A stretch of DNA of 64,000 nt from Pythium myriotylum (lineage: Eukaryota; Oomycota; Peronosporomycetes; Pythiales; Pythiaceae), in assembly GCA_023091665.1 (NCBI GenBank), contig JALJCQ010000041.1, positions 153,864 to 217,863 on the forward strand, in the 5' to 3' direction. The position numbers and the translations under genes are program-made. Below are positions 19,742 to 30,882 of this stretch, piece after piece; position 1 is the first letter of the stretch, and each line of letters starts with the position of its first letter. The notes beneath the pieces are model-generated. The model ran no database searches and was not told where the DNA came from. It was given only the letters and a program-made list of their open reading frames with translations.

Positions 19742-22612
19742 ATGTATCATATGCAGAAGTGTGCACCGACGCTGTTTGTTCTGGCTGCTGACACACTCTA
19801 CACCATGATTGCGCGCGACAAACGACTGAGAGGCATATCGTTACCAGACGGACGCGAAGTACGAGCAACTGGATATGCAGACGACACAACAGTATACATG
19901 CACAGTGCGGAGACACTTCCCAACCTCAAAGAAGTACTGACACAATTCGAGCTTGCGTCGGGACTACGAGTGAAGTGTCCAAAAGTGTGGTGGTTTATTT
20001 ATCCCACCACTCTCAAAGGGGTACGATCGATACTGCCGGCTTCTCGATCGCTGATAGTGGAACTTTGTCTCGACTTCTCGGTGGACAGGTGGCTAGTGCG
20101 GCACCTCTCAGTCTCATCTGGGGTATTGCGCTCCAGAAAGCCAGGACTCGCTTACACTTAGCCGAGTTGAAGACCACCAATGTAGGGCAACGAGTCAAAC
20201 TGATACGTGCAATTATGCTCCCACAATTCCTCTTTACGGCACGACATTCCTGACCAAGCGTGAACATCATCGATAAATGGCAACGTCTCGTCGACTCGTT
20301 TACCTGGATGGGCTCCCTAACCATAGGTGAAAAGAAGAAAAGGGCGTGGATGGCGCCTCATGTCGCTCAGCAGCCCGTGCGAGATGGTGGAATTAATCCG
20401 GTCAACCTTCGGTACGAGCTACAGTGCCTGAGTCTAGCGACGGTGCAAAGATGGGCAGCCCCATGCGGTGGATTTCGCTCCACGATTGGTCAGCTCCTAC
20501 TGGTGGACTCCCATGGACGGCCACTCCGTTTATCAGCAACTCGCGCCACGTCTCCCCACCCTCAGCTCCTCCGTGGTCTTGCGCAAACAGGTGTGCAACT
20601 ACGGAGCGCATTGCTCGCTCAGCCGAGACACGACGACGAGAAGAACCTCTACCTAGAAGTGCGAACAGCCCTGAAGGCAGTCAAACCTCCAGATCATACC
20701 TGGCGGGAAGGTTGGCTATACGCCGATTACAACTCAGTCGCCGCCTGTTTAGCCCCACTGAGACGGCTGCAGGCGTCCAGATTGGGTAGGCTGGATCCAC
20801 ACGCACTTCTTGGCAGCACTCCATGTTCTGATGATATCCTGCTCGATGAAAGTGGCCGCCCAGCCGGCAAAGATGATTTCAATAACTTCTGCACCCTCTC
20901 GGACCGCTTCAAAGACGTTCTCGAACTTGAATGGATCGGGACGACGGAAATCCGTTTTCGACCATTGCGCGACCACTTCCCCTTGCCAGACAAAGCTGCT
21001 CGTGGGCTCCGCAAACTATGTGATGCACTTGTCTTCAACTATCCTGGCATCTTAGAAGCTCCGGCTCAACCAGACGACATGGTCCTCCGGCCCGCGAGCC
21101 TGGATATATGGCGCTTAAAACAGGATGGCGATGCCTTCGATCTCGAATGGAACCCTGTAGATGATCTCCGCATCCCGATTAGCAGAGTCACGTCGACCAG
21201 TGAAGCATCAGCAATAGCTCGGCGCCACCTACGCGATCCAACCGTTCGATTCGACAGGCACCCGTGGCTGGACGAGCCTCGAGGTATTTGGAGCGAGGCA
21301 CAAGTCCTCACCTCACAATCTGCCAAGACCTTTTTGCTCGCCCCCGCCAAGGCCAAATCCGACAAGGAACACGAAGGGCGACGCAACCGCTGGCAGGAGC
21401 AGAACCCAGTGATCGCGGATGCGCTGGACCATCTCACCTGGAAAGAAATAGCGACCATGCCAGGTGCGATCGATTCGCAACGAACCCTACTGGCACGCCT
21501 GAAAGGGAACCGGCTCAGCTTGTGGGACCGGACTCAACAAAGGGTCGGATGCCCACACTGCATCAACCACGGCACAGACACAAAGCACACCGCCCACGTC
21601 TTTTGGGAGTGCCCGAAGGCACAGCTGGTCTGGAATAATCTTCTGACACACTGGACACACCTCTGGTCGCACGACGCCAAGCCAACGCTCGACGCAAGCA
21701 AAGTTGACATTTTTTCTCTTCGATTAACAGCTATCCCGGACCTCCTCTGGACTCACCCCGAGATGCAGCGATTGCCTTTGCCGTCACCGGATGCAGTCAT
21801 CGCCACGCACGCAGCGGTGTGCGCACCTTGGAGACAACATGTCCTCGTCAGCCTCCAGATAATTTGGAACTGGCGGACCTCAGCCGATCATCCTGACCAG
21901 ATCTGGAATACGGAGCATATACGGGGGCTTCTACACACGCGTTTAATGGCGTCGCTCGGTGACTTACGATGGCGTCGAACCGCACACAGCGCAGCCACGC
22001 CGCACACAGCAGCAGCTCTCGACATCCTCAGACATCCGCAGTGGAGACAAGACGAGTCTTTACCTGACCTTGCATTGGTACCAGGAGACACGCGCTACCT
22101 TCTCTTCTTCGACGGCGGCTCACGCGGAAACCCTGGGCCTGGGGGCTCAGGAGCAGTAATTGCACGCATTACCGATGAAGCTACCCACGCAACGGTTGTG
22201 TACACAGCAGCAATGTCCCACGCCGCGCGGACGACCACAAATAACCAAGCAGAGTACTGGGGCCTCGTCACCGGCTTGACCGCAGCCACCCAGTTTCAAT
22301 GGACGCCACTAGAGGTGGTCGGCGATAGTATGCTCATTATCCAGCAAATGAAGAGGTACAAGGCACCTCAGAACCGGAGACTTCAACGCTCGTTTGCAGT
22401 CGCTCGACGCTTAGCGGACATCCTCGGCGTCCGCACTTGGAAGCATAATCCGCGAGCAGCCAACTGAATGGCAGACGCAGCGGCCAACCTCGCCATGGAC
22501 GAGGAACGTAGCAGTCAAGTTCTTCACCCAACTCATCGACCAGAGCACAAGCAAATTGCTGCGCTACTTAGCAGCGACATTGCGCATTACAGAATAGGAC
22601 TTCAATCCTAAC
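19742..22612 (+). mobile_element. Degenerate non-LTR (LINE) retrotransposon, 5'-truncated
   Basis: The left part is the end of a reverse transcriptase: PTLFVLAADTLY, then YADDTTVY, the catalytic YADD box (about 19875). A frameshift near 19980 and stops around 20160-20255 break it. The long frame 20260-22467 carries the later ORF2 region with a Cys/His zinc-binding segment (GCPHCINHG...HVFWECP, about 21548-21615) and an RNase H domain (FFDGGSRGNPG, NNQAEYWG, VVGDSML). The last RNase H motif is cut by a TGA at 22465-22467, where related elements have Trp, followed in frame by MADAAANLAMDE. The element is inactive. It lies in the spacer between the arms of the 2.2 kb inverted duplication. Confidence 0.85.
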
Positions 22613-22766
22613 CAGGCGCTTCACGCCGGCTTTTGGTTTCTAGACGAAAGACTTCATTTGTAGCCAAAGGAGAGCTGACAATTGAAAAAATATATAACCC
22701 AAGGCTTCATGCACCACCGCTCTCCAGTGACAACACTGTAGCTGTTGCTGTAAGCTAAGTGCATTG

Positions 22767-24073
22767 CTACTGGAAAATGAGCGACGATATACACGACACA
22801 TCGGAGCCAAAACGTTGCGCCAACGATTCCTCTGCATGCAGACGATCCCTTCTCGCCTTTTCCACCAGTGATTCAACCAGGAACTTGGTTTTGTAGTTAT
22901 TAGCTCCGTGTCGGCTCGATAAGGTGGGCGAGACCTGGTCACAGAATAGCTCAAAACGATCGTGGAACACACACACATTCTCAGATGATGCCAGCGTGAT
23001 GGCCGACCATCCTCGTGTGTGAACACGAACATCCTCCCTGGAATGGAGACGACCGATGACCACGCGTAGATCATCCCGGCTGGGGTTTGTGCGAAGCCAA
23101 GCAGACTGAGTCCGTCGACGGGGAGCTGAATCTTCTGCGCGGCGTCCTTAAAGGCGAGTGAGTACTCCTTCTCGTAGGCATCTTGCTCCTCACTGAACCG
23201 GCTCTTCGGACACAACCTCCTCGTTAACAGCGACCATGCCAATCCTCACGCCACAACAGAATCTTTCATACCTGATACTTGTAATCATAGTCGCGTTTGT
23301 GCGTCGCCGGTAGCGACCCTCGCAACAAATCCATCACGACTGCCCACGCTTGTTCCTTTGAAGTCGGCACCAACACAGAAGAGGTCGCCTCCACCACGGA
23401 GCCGTGAACCGGATGCGGGTACACACGAGTTTGGGCGTCTGAGAACGTTGTCTCTTTGGCAACAGACACAACCGTGGCAGATGCATCGACGATACATGCC
23501 TTGAAACGATCCCTGAGGGCATCAAATATGGCGTGGCGGTTCCTTCCAAGTGTCAGATCTCGGGAGGCTTCCAGACTCAAGCCCGCCTCTACCACAAGCC
23601 CCTAAATCACCAACACCACCGCTAAGCCACTATCAACCGCCACCCACCAGATATCTGCCCGTTTAGCGTACCTTGAGGTCACTCCCACGCGTGAGCAGCT
23701 CAACTGCCTGAACCATGATATCAGCGTACTGCTCGACATCGACGCGAAGGCGTTTGTTCAGTGCCACCGCGTCACGTAGTTTCTTCTCCTCTTGCGGAAA
23801 CTCTCCCTTCGTAAAGTCGTTCTTCTCCTTCACATAGTCTCCTGCACGTAGCGTATCGAGTTTGGCTTGTAGGTGTTCGCGCTGCTGGCGCAATCGTAGC
23901 AGCTCGGCTCGTCGTTTACGCCGCACCAGTCGTGCCTTCTCGGCCGCGCGGATCTTCTTCTGGTGGCGCATGATGGTCTCTCGCGACGGCATCTGGGCGT
24001 CAAAGTGTGCGTCCACGAACGCCAAAGCGGCCTCGAGCGTCGACCACTCGTCATCCGAGAGCAACAAGGTCAT
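22767..24073 (-). pseudogene. M96-like bZIP-type gene with one frameshift
   Basis: Three exons as in the intact relatives: 24073-23672, 23601-23272 and 23203-22767. Exon 1 encodes MTLLLSDDEWSTLEAALAFV, a basic stretch (KKIRAAEKARLVRRKRR) and leucine-rich coiled coil. Exon 2 encodes RVYPHPVHGSVVEATSSVLVP. Exon 3 encodes the GMIYAWSSVVSIPG segment and ends CISSLIFQ. In exon 3, near 23037, one base is missing from a CCCC run, so the frame breaks after VVSIPG and continues in the next frame to the stop at 22767. This is either a fresh pseudogene or a sequencing slip. It lies between the inverted-repeat arms, beside the LINE. Confidence 0.7.
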
Positions 24074-24182
24074 CTCGCAGGCTTTTTCTACCACTGGGAA
24101 GCGAGGTCTCTGCAGTGTTGACGAGTGAGTCTCCCAGTCGGAGATTCCAAAGGGGACGCAGGACTGAGGACGAGAAGAAGAA

Positions 24183-24209
24183 GGGGGGGGGGGGGGGGGG
24201 GGGGGGGGG
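24183..24209. repeat. Poly-G homopolymer (G27)
   Basis: A run of 27 G, just upstream of the M96-like relic. Confidence 0.9.
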
Positions 24210-25098
24210 CGATGAGGAAGGGAATTGGCTGACATGCGAACTTGATTGATTTTCCGACTTGATGATCCAGACACCAGGAACGTAGACAAGCCGAATCTGT
24301 CTCAGCTGGTCGTCGTGACGACCCGTCAGAATACATGACGGAGGTTGATGATCCAGACAACAAGACATGTGAGGCAATCAATTATTGCCCGGGAGCATCA
24401 ATGATGATCCAGACACGGAGGACGCGGAACGATGATCCAGACGCTGTTGCTAGAGTGATAATGATCCGGACGATGAGGACGGTAGAAGAAAGCGCCGACC
24501 ACGCGATGCGAACAAAGCGTTGGCGGATGATTGCGTACGCGCGGAATCCTCGCACTCCATCTCAAGTCGAAACCAACCAAGGTTCTGCATGTATCCAAAG
24601 GATGGCGACAGAAACTGGTGGGTACCTAAGAACAGAAAGAAGAATCCAAACGCTTGCCGCTAGACGCGACGAAAAATGAGATCGATCGATTGACGATTCG
24701 ACGCAGCTTCAGGATCGAATGCGTGGACCTTCCAGACTAGAAGCACCGTGCGTTGGAATGGTCGGGACGTGCGGAAAGGTCAACTTGGGATCTTCCGCCC
24801 GATTTTAATCTGGCGGATGGTTGTGGTTAAAACCACCACCATGAAACACAGCCGCTGGATACAGTATTACTCAACTGGGAGGAAGTTGATGACCCAATCG
24901 GATGGGCCGCGAATCATCCGATCCAATCACTGTGATTGGTGTGGTGCGAATACTGCGCGACCTCGAAGATCCACTGGGTCCCTTCACTACAGTGACACCC
25001 GAGCAACACCATGACGCCTCTTCAAGGACACCAGTCGGCTTGTGCCCACGTCTCCCAACGACGAAGCCTCCTTGGCATTGAGCTTCTCGTTCTCGCAT

Positions 25099-25116
25099 TC
25101 GCATTGTGCAATTTGC
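25099..25116 (+). promoter_or_regulatory. Oomycete Inr-FPR core promoter
   Basis: TCGCATTGTGCAATTTGC, identical to the left-arm copy, about 40-55 bases before the ATG at 25154. Confidence 0.6.
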
Positions 25117-25153
25117 CTCGATCCTACCACACCCGACCTCAACCAAATCAACC

Positions 25154-26269
25154 ATGGCCACTCCCCCCAAGAACCACAACATGACCTACCGCTTCCTCGG
25201 CGACTCGGGACTCCTCGTCTCCACCTTGTCGCTCGGCAACTGGATGATCTACTACCCGGACTCGGCCAAGGACGACTGGTACGACGTCATGAAGACCGCG
25301 TACGGTCTCGGCATCAACTTCTTCGACTCGGCCGAGGTCTACAACGACGGTCGCGGCGACGAGTTCATGGGCTATGCCATCCAGCGCGGCATCAAGGAAG
25401 GCGTCTGGACCCGTGAAGACCTCGTGCTCACGGCCAAGATGTCGCTCGGGCGCAAGGGAGAGTACGACTCGGGACCGAACGGCATCGGCAACTCGCGCAA
25501 GCACCTCGTGGAGGGCATCAAGCGGACGCTCAAGGACATGCAGGTCGAGTATGTCGACGTCGTGTTCAGCCACCGAGGAGAGCAGTTCACTCCCATCGAG
25601 GAAGTCGTGCGCGCCATGAACTTCATCATCGACCAAGGATGGGCCTTCTACTGGGGCACCAGCGAGTGGTCCTCCAGCGATATCCAGGCGGCGTGCGACA
25701 TCGCCGACCGTCTCGGCATGATCCGTCCCATCACCGAGCAGCCACAGTACAACATGTTCGAGCGCAACAAGGTCGAGCACGAGTTGGTGGACCTCTTCAC
25801 CAAGTGCAAGCTGGGCACGACCGTGTGGTCTCCACTCGCCGGTGGTGTGCTCACGGGCAAGTACAGCAAGGAGATCCCGAGCGACTCGCGTATGGGTGTG
25901 GCTCCTGTTCTTCGTGCGTTCACGGGCGAGTTCGAGGTCAAGGTCGAGAAGGCCCGTCAGCTGCAGAAGATCGCCGACCGCCTCGGATGCACGCTAGCGC
26001 AGCTGTCGATCGCCTGGGCCGCCTCCAACTCCAACGTCTCCACGGTCATCCTGGGTGCTCGCCACCCGCAACAACTCACGGAGACCGTCAAGGCGATCGA
26101 GTTTGTGGACAAGATCACGCCGGAGATCAAGGCCGAGATCGACGCGATCATCCAGTTCGTGCCCAAGCGTACCTCCAACGACTGGTGGTACACGAGCCGC
26201 GCGCGTTACCTGAAGGGCGATCAGTCGGTTCCAGCGTGGGGCAACCCGATGGGCAAGCCGAAGGCGTAG
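25154..26269 (+). CDS. Kv-beta-like aldo/keto reductase, 371 aa (right copy of identical pair)
   Basis: Encodes by eye the same protein as 17287-18402; the DNA differs at only a few silent sites. All four AKR tetrad residues are present. Both copies have full promoters, so dosage is probably doubled. The upstream in-frame ATG at 25106 falls inside the core promoter motif and was not used. Confidence 0.92.
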   Translation: MATPPKNHNMTYRFLGDSGLLVSTLSLGNWMIYYPDSAKDDWYDVMKTAYGLGINFFDSAEVYNDGRGDEFMGYAIQRGIKEGVWTREDLVLTAKMSLGRKGEYDSGPNGIGNSRKHLVEGIKRTLKDMQVEYVDVVFSHRGEQFTPIEEVVRAMNFIIDQGWAFYWGTSEWSSSDIQAACDIADRLGMIRPITEQPQYNMFERNKVEHELVDLFTKCKLGTTVWSPLAGGVLTGKYSKEIPSDSRMGVAPVLRAFTGEFEVKVEKARQLQKIADRLGCTLAQLSIAWAASNSNVSTVILGARHPQQLTETVKAIEFVDKITPEIKAEIDAIIQFVPKRTSNDWWYTSRARYLKGDQSVPAWGNPMGKPKA

Positions 26270-27158
26270 GAGGTGTAGTGAACGTGTGCAACGCGGTAGT
26301 CCGTCCGTCCGTCGACTGTCCATGTTTCCGTCTTGTGGGCAGAATCTGCTGGTTGCAGGTCGGTCGCTCGAACTCGTAGTCGTTGGTAGATGATCATACA
26401 CCAGAGCATACATACACGGATTCGCTACCAAAAAGTTGATCGTGAAATAAACAACTTCCCCAGGCTTGTGTCTCCGCGTAGGCATTGCAACGGCGTCGAC
26501 TCTCCTGTGGTCTGCAACAACAGCGAGGATTGCGACGCCTTCGTCAGGATTGTCGAGTGCGGTCTCCGCAGAGCGCTTCGTCATGACGACTGCGACTTAG
26601 ACGGCTCTTACTGGGCCGTGTGTGAAGCGGATACACCTCCAGGTACAGTACTGGGGTAGTGTATGTCTGCGGTTACAGTTACGGAGCTCCAGTTCTGTGA
26701 TTACTGAACCGTGGACACGTTGAAGTTGTTCTGGACAATTCTAGAGCAATTCGATTCAACTGAGGGCTATTGTTTTGCTTATTTAGAAAACCGTAGCCGC
26801 CCGGAGCCAAAGTTTAGGTATTACTTTCTCTCTAGTACGCGAGGTCCAGGAAACATTGGTGGCTGATTTGTTAGGAGTCCATGGCGAGATTGGCCGCTGC
26901 ATCTCCCATCTTGTTTGCCGCACGGAGGTGGCGAGACCAACTGCGAGTGCCAAGGGTCGACGAGCGCGAGCGAATTTGCCTTGAAACGTGACTCTTGAAC
27001 TGCCTCATTTTTGAACGATTTTGCTGTCGTCGATATCCGAGAGGGACGTTCAGCGATGTTTGGCTGAAGCGACGAGGCCGGTGATGACGAGACACCCCTG
27101 ATACGATCAAAGTACTCATGAAGGAGCGAATGGTAGAGACAAGAAACTGGAGAACAGT
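26270..27158. other. Intergenic; contains a short LINE tail relic
   Basis: Apart from the end of the inverted-repeat arm and the RNase H tail fragment at 26875-26935, nothing was recognised. Confidence 0.5.
26875..26935 (-). mobile_element. LINE RNase H C-terminal fragment
   Basis: On the minus strand it reads LRAANKMGDAAANLAMDS, matching the RNase H end of the LINE at 22440-22500 (NPRAAN-MADAAANLAMDE). It is only about 60 bases long, a remnant of a truncated insertion. Confidence 0.6.
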
Positions 27159-27578
27159 GTGTACCTAGGAACGTGGTTTGCCACGGTAGAGGACGATATT
27201 CATATATTGGTGGAGCTTCCCGCCGATGCCCTGCGGAAGGAACCGAATCCTGGGCCGGATGTAAAAAGGCAGCGCATTGGAGCCGGCAACCCTCGCCATT
27301 TAAATGCATGGAATGCATTGGTCGCAATCACACGCAAACTTGGCGGTGCCAAGGAACTCAAGCATGAAACTTTGCTGGATACCCCGTCGACAATCTTTGG
27401 TGCAGCATTTGACATGGGCTTGTAAATCCGACAGGAGTATTGGGACCTCCATGATATTATCCAGGAATGATTGGCGTCGGATTCATTGCTACGTAGAATT
27501 CTTGTGGTCGGCAGCCCGGGAATCGGGAAGTCGGTGTTTGGGGTGTTCTTGCTACTGCTCTTCATGCTAGAGAGTTAG
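27159..27578 (+). pseudogene. Crinkler (CRN)-like gene fragment with in-frame stops
   Basis: The single frame reads DDIHILVELPAD near the start, then WNALVAITRKLGG, and after a TAA (27423-27425) and a TGA (27468-27470) continues IRQEYWDLHDII, LASDSLLRRILVVGSPGIGKS and VFGVFLLLLFM. The GSPGIGKS Walker A loop in this context is typical of the N-terminal half of oomycete Crinkler-family proteins, intracellular effector-type proteins. The secretion/LFLAK header is not present upstream, and nothing recognisable follows the TAG at 27576-27578. It is a dead remnant. Confidence 0.65.
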
Positions 27579-28301
27579 CAGTCGTAGTCGTCTTCTTGGT
27601 CTCTCGGTGTCTCTCGGTCGGGATATCGTTCGAGTGCACATGTTCTTGGACGTAATCGCCACGCTACCGTACTTTACCACACATGGACTCGTCAAACATG
27701 ATGACGTACTTGATGATCCAGACACACACCGACCAGCCAGATGGACACACAGGCGGAAAGACAGACAGCCGACTACAGACATATACAGTACTGTAGCCAA
27801 CCAGACAAACAAACCTGAAACCTAGCCACGCAGACAGAGACATGAACAGAATCGACGCACCTCGCGCAACAAGTGACGAGCCGACCCGTCCGCTTGGCGG
27901 GATGATGATCCAGACGCACCGTCACAGGACGCGACGGTGATCCAGACACACCGTCGCAGGACGCGATGGCGACTCAATGAAGGCGTGATGGTGATCCAGA
28001 CACACCGCCACAGATGCACACCACACAGACCGACAATCGACAGAAGGCAGACGACGTCAACGTTGGTCAGTGGACACTCGACAGAGAGCTTCGATTGACT
28101 GTGAGTCGCTATCATCACTACCATCGCTACCATCGCAAACCCTTGACGCCGACCAGATGAAGCGAGAGCCACCACGATCCGAAAGCTCCTCCTCTCCTCT
28201 CGCACCTCCTCATTCTGCGATCTGCTTCGATCCCACCACTACCGACAACAACCACCTCCATCACCCCCACCACCTCCACCACGTCATCGACCATTTCAAC
28301 C
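27579..28301. other. Intergenic, rich in TGATCCAGACACAC motif copies
   Basis: Copies of the dispersed motif occur at about 27713, 27903, 27941 and 27989, here spaced by roughly 40-50 bases. No gene was recognised. Confidence 0.5.
28208..28225 (+). promoter_or_regulatory. Inr-FPR-like core promoter
   Basis: CTCATTCTGCGATCTGC resembles the element found before the other reductases, about 80-95 bases before the ATG at 28302. Confidence 0.5.
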
Positions 28302-29413
28302 ATGGCTACTCCCCCCAAAAACCACAACATGACTTACCGCTTCCTCGGCGACTCGGGACTCCTCGTCTCCACCTTGTCGCTCGGCAACTGGATGACCTAC
28401 TACCCGGACTCGGCCAAGGACGACTGGTACGACGTCATGAAGACCGCGTACGGTCTCGGCATCAACTTCTTCGACTCGGCCGAGGTCTACAACGACGGCC
28501 GCGGCGACGAGTGCCTGGGCTATGCCATCCAGCGCGGCATCAAGGAAGGCGTCTGGACCCGTGAAGACCTCGTGCTCACGGCCAAGATGTCGCTCGGGCG
28601 CAAGGGAGAGTACGACTCGGGACCGAACGGCATCGGCAACTCGCGCAAGCACCTCGTGGAGGGCATCAAGCGGACGCTCAAGGACATGCAGGTCGAGTAT
28701 GTCGACGTCGTGTTCAGCCACCGAGGAGAGCAGTTCACTCCCATCGAGGAAGTCGTGCGCGCCATGAACTTCATCATCGACCAAGGATGGGCCTTCTACT
28801 GGGGCACCAGCGAGTGGTCCTCCAGCGATATCCAGGCGGCGTGCGACATCGCCGACCGTCTCGGCATGATCCGTCCCATCACCGAGCAGCCACAGTACAA
28901 CATGTTCGAGCGCAACAAGGTCGAGCACGAGTTGGTGGACCTCTTCACCAAGTGCAAGCTGGGCACGACCGTGTGGTCTCCACTCGCCGGTGGTGTGCTC
29001 ACGGGCAAGTACAGCCAGGGATCCCGAGCGACTCGCGCATGACCGCGGCTGCTCTTCGTGAGCTCGCGGGCGAGTTCGAGGTCAAGGTCGAGAAGTCTCG
29101 CGACTTGCAGAAGATCGCCGACCGCCTCGGATGCACGCTAGCGCAGCTGTCGATCGCCTGGGCCGCCTCCAACCCGAACGTGTCCACGGTCATGCTGGGT
29201 GCTCGCAACGCTGAGCAGCTCATCGGGACCGTCAAATCGATCGAGTTTGTGGACAAGATTACTCCAGAAATCAAAGCGGAGATCGACGCGATCGTCCAGT
29301 TTGTGCCCAAGCGTACCTCCAACGACTGGTGGTACACGAGCCGTGCGCGGTATGTGCGGGGTGACCACTCGGTTCCAGCGTGGGGCAACCCGATGGGCAA
29401 GCCGAAGGCGTAG
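28302..29413 (+). pseudogene. Kv-beta-like aldo/keto reductase with a 1-bp frameshift
   Basis: Closely related to the copies at 17287 and 25154 (MATPPKNHNMTYRFLG, SHRGEQFTP, TKCKLGTT). At about 29018 one base is missing in the segment for GKYSKEIPSD, so the upstream frame ends at 29042, while the correct C-terminal half continues in another frame to the TAG at 29411-29413. It also has DECLGYAIQ where all others have DEFMG. The region to about 29010 is almost identical to the right-arm copy, whereas the 3' third differs more (MTAAALRELAGEF, LGARNAEQLIGTV). It is either a recent pseudogene or an assembly slip. Confidence 0.75.
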
Positions 29414-29722
29414 GAGGCGGTCCGTCGTGTGTTATGTCTTGGCTAGTTGTAGGCCGCTCCAACGTGTTGTAGTTCGGGAGACTCTAAGGCATGCACCTTC
29501 TTGGGCCTTTGCGACCCATGAAATACACGTACAATCAAAAAATCTTGTGGGCCGTGCATTGGACGTATACTGGACGTGTGAAACGAATCATTGGATCGCA
29601 ACGAGGGGGTAAGAACTTGCAGCTTGAGGAAGGTAGTTTCCATCGAACAAATTGTATTTCCAACGCCTCACAATGTAGTACGGGAGGCGACAGGGGCTCA
29701 GCAAGTGAAGAGCTCTGGTGCC
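29414..29722. other. Intergenic, nothing recognised
   Basis: This is 309 bases between convergent reductases; no signal was seen. Confidence 0.5.
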
Positions 29723-30835
29723 TTACGTCGAAGCCTTCGGCTTCGCCATCGGGCTCTGCCATGAGGGGATCGAGAGGTCACCCTTGAGGTAGCGCTCGCG
29801 AGCAGTGTACGTCGGATCGTTCGTCGTACGTTTGGGAACAAACTGGATGATCGCGTCAACTTCGGCCTTGATCTCAGGCGTGATCTCGTCCACAAAAGTG
29901 ATCGCCTTCAGGGTTTCAGTCAGCTGGGCTGGGTTGCGTGCACCAAGCAAGACAGTCGATACGTTAGGGTTTGAGGCAGTCCACGCCGTCGCCAATTGAG
30001 CCAGCGTGCATCCAAGGCGATCTGCGATCGTCTCAAGCTTACGGACATTCTCGACTTTGCCATCGAAGTCTCCCGCCCACATGCGAAAAACAGGGTTGGT
30101 CATGCGTGTATCCGCTGGAGTCTCCTTGTTGTACTTGCCAGTCAGAAGGCCTCCTGCCAGCGGAGACCACACGGTCGTGCCCAGCTTGTACTTGGTAAAT
30201 AGATCCACATACTCATGCTCCACCTTGTTGCGCTCAAACATATTGTACTGGGGCTGCTCCACGATCGGACGGATGAGACCAAGGCGGTCAGCGATGTCGC
30301 ACGCCTCTTTGATGTCGCTGCTTGACCACTCGCTCGTACCCCAGTAGAAGGCCCAACCTTGGTTGATGATGAAGTTCATGGCTCGCACGGTCTCTTCGAT
30401 GGGCGTGTACTTCTCTGGTCGATGGCTGAAGATGACATCGACATAGTCAACCTGCATGGCTTTGAGCGTTTGTTTGATCCCCTCGACGAGATGCTTGCGC
30501 GAGTTGCCGAGGCCATTTGCGCCAGACTCAAATACCCCCTTGCGACCAAACGCAAACTTGGCCGTGAGCACAAGGTCCTCGCGCGTCCAGACGCCTTCTT
30601 TGATGCCGCGCTGGATGGCGTGGCCCATGAACTCGTCGCCGCGGCCGTCGTTGTAGACCTCGGCCGAGTCGAACAAGTTGATGCCATGTTCATAGGCAAT
30701 CTTCATGACCTCGTACCAGGCGTCCTTGGCCGAATCGGGGAAATAGGTCATCCAAGTGCCGACGGAGAGTGTCGACACTAGCAGTCCCGAGTCACCGAGA
30801 AAGCGGTAGGTCATGTTCTTGGCGGGCGCGGCCAT
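29723..30835 (-). CDS. Kv-beta-like aldo/keto reductase, 370 aa
   Basis: An intact single-exon copy starting MAAPAKNMTYRFLG, with tetrad Asp56, Tyr61, Lys93 and His138. It shares SVGTWMTYFPDSAKDAW and SHRPEKYTPIEETVRAM with the left-hand subgroup (copies at 9548 and 11959) but the tail SPMAKPKAS with the right-hand subgroup. It is thus intermediate or recombinant. INLFDSAE replaces INFFDSAE, and SGANGLGNS replaces SGPNG-GNS. It converges with the frameshifted copy at 28302. Confidence 0.92.
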   Translation of the reverse strand: MAAPAKNMTYRFLGDSGLLVSTLSVGTWMTYFPDSAKDAWYEVMKIAYEHGINLFDSAEVYNDGRGDEFMGHAIQRGIKEGVWTREDLVLTAKFAFGRKGVFESGANGLGNSRKHLVEGIKQTLKAMQVDYVDVIFSHRPEKYTPIEETVRAMNFIINQGWAFYWGTSEWSSSDIKEACDIADRLGLIRPIVEQPQYNMFERNKVEHEYVDLFTKYKLGTTVWSPLAGGLLTGKYNKETPADTRMTNPVFRMWAGDFDGKVENVRKLETIADRLGCTLAQLATAWTASNPNVSTVLLGARNPAQLTETLKAITFVDEITPEIKAEVDAIIQFVPKRTTNDPTYTARERYLKGDLSIPSWQSPMAKPKAST

Positions 30836-30864
30836 GGTGACTAGTTTAGGCGGAGGTTTCTGAG

Positions 30865-30882
30865 AGCAAATTTCGGAATGAG
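30865..30882 (-). promoter_or_regulatory. Oomycete Inr-FPR core promoter
   Basis: On the minus strand GCTCATTCCGAAATTTGC matches GCTCATTYYNCAWTTT at all but one position, about 30-45 bases before the ATG at 30835. It is the best match in the window. Confidence 0.65.

Larger units (their letters stand above)
24074..25153. other. Upstream region of duplicated reductase, motif-rich
   Basis: Contains TGATGATCCAGAC copies at about 24246, 24349, 24403 and 24431. No gene was recognised; the open frames here are mirror images of those at 18540-19260 and are not conserved proteins. Confidence 0.5.
24400..26622 (-). repeat. Right arm of the 2.2 kb inverted duplication
   Basis: Reverse complement of 16930-19156 with very few differences. 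It carries the reductase at 25154-26269 and its upstream region. The inner end begins within AATGATGATCCAGACACGG. Confidence 0.9.

Noticed and set aside
27700..28010. A CRISPR-like pattern from the spaced TGATCCAGACACAC copies
   Set aside because: Repeats are short and imperfect with irregular spacing, and the sequence is eukaryotic.
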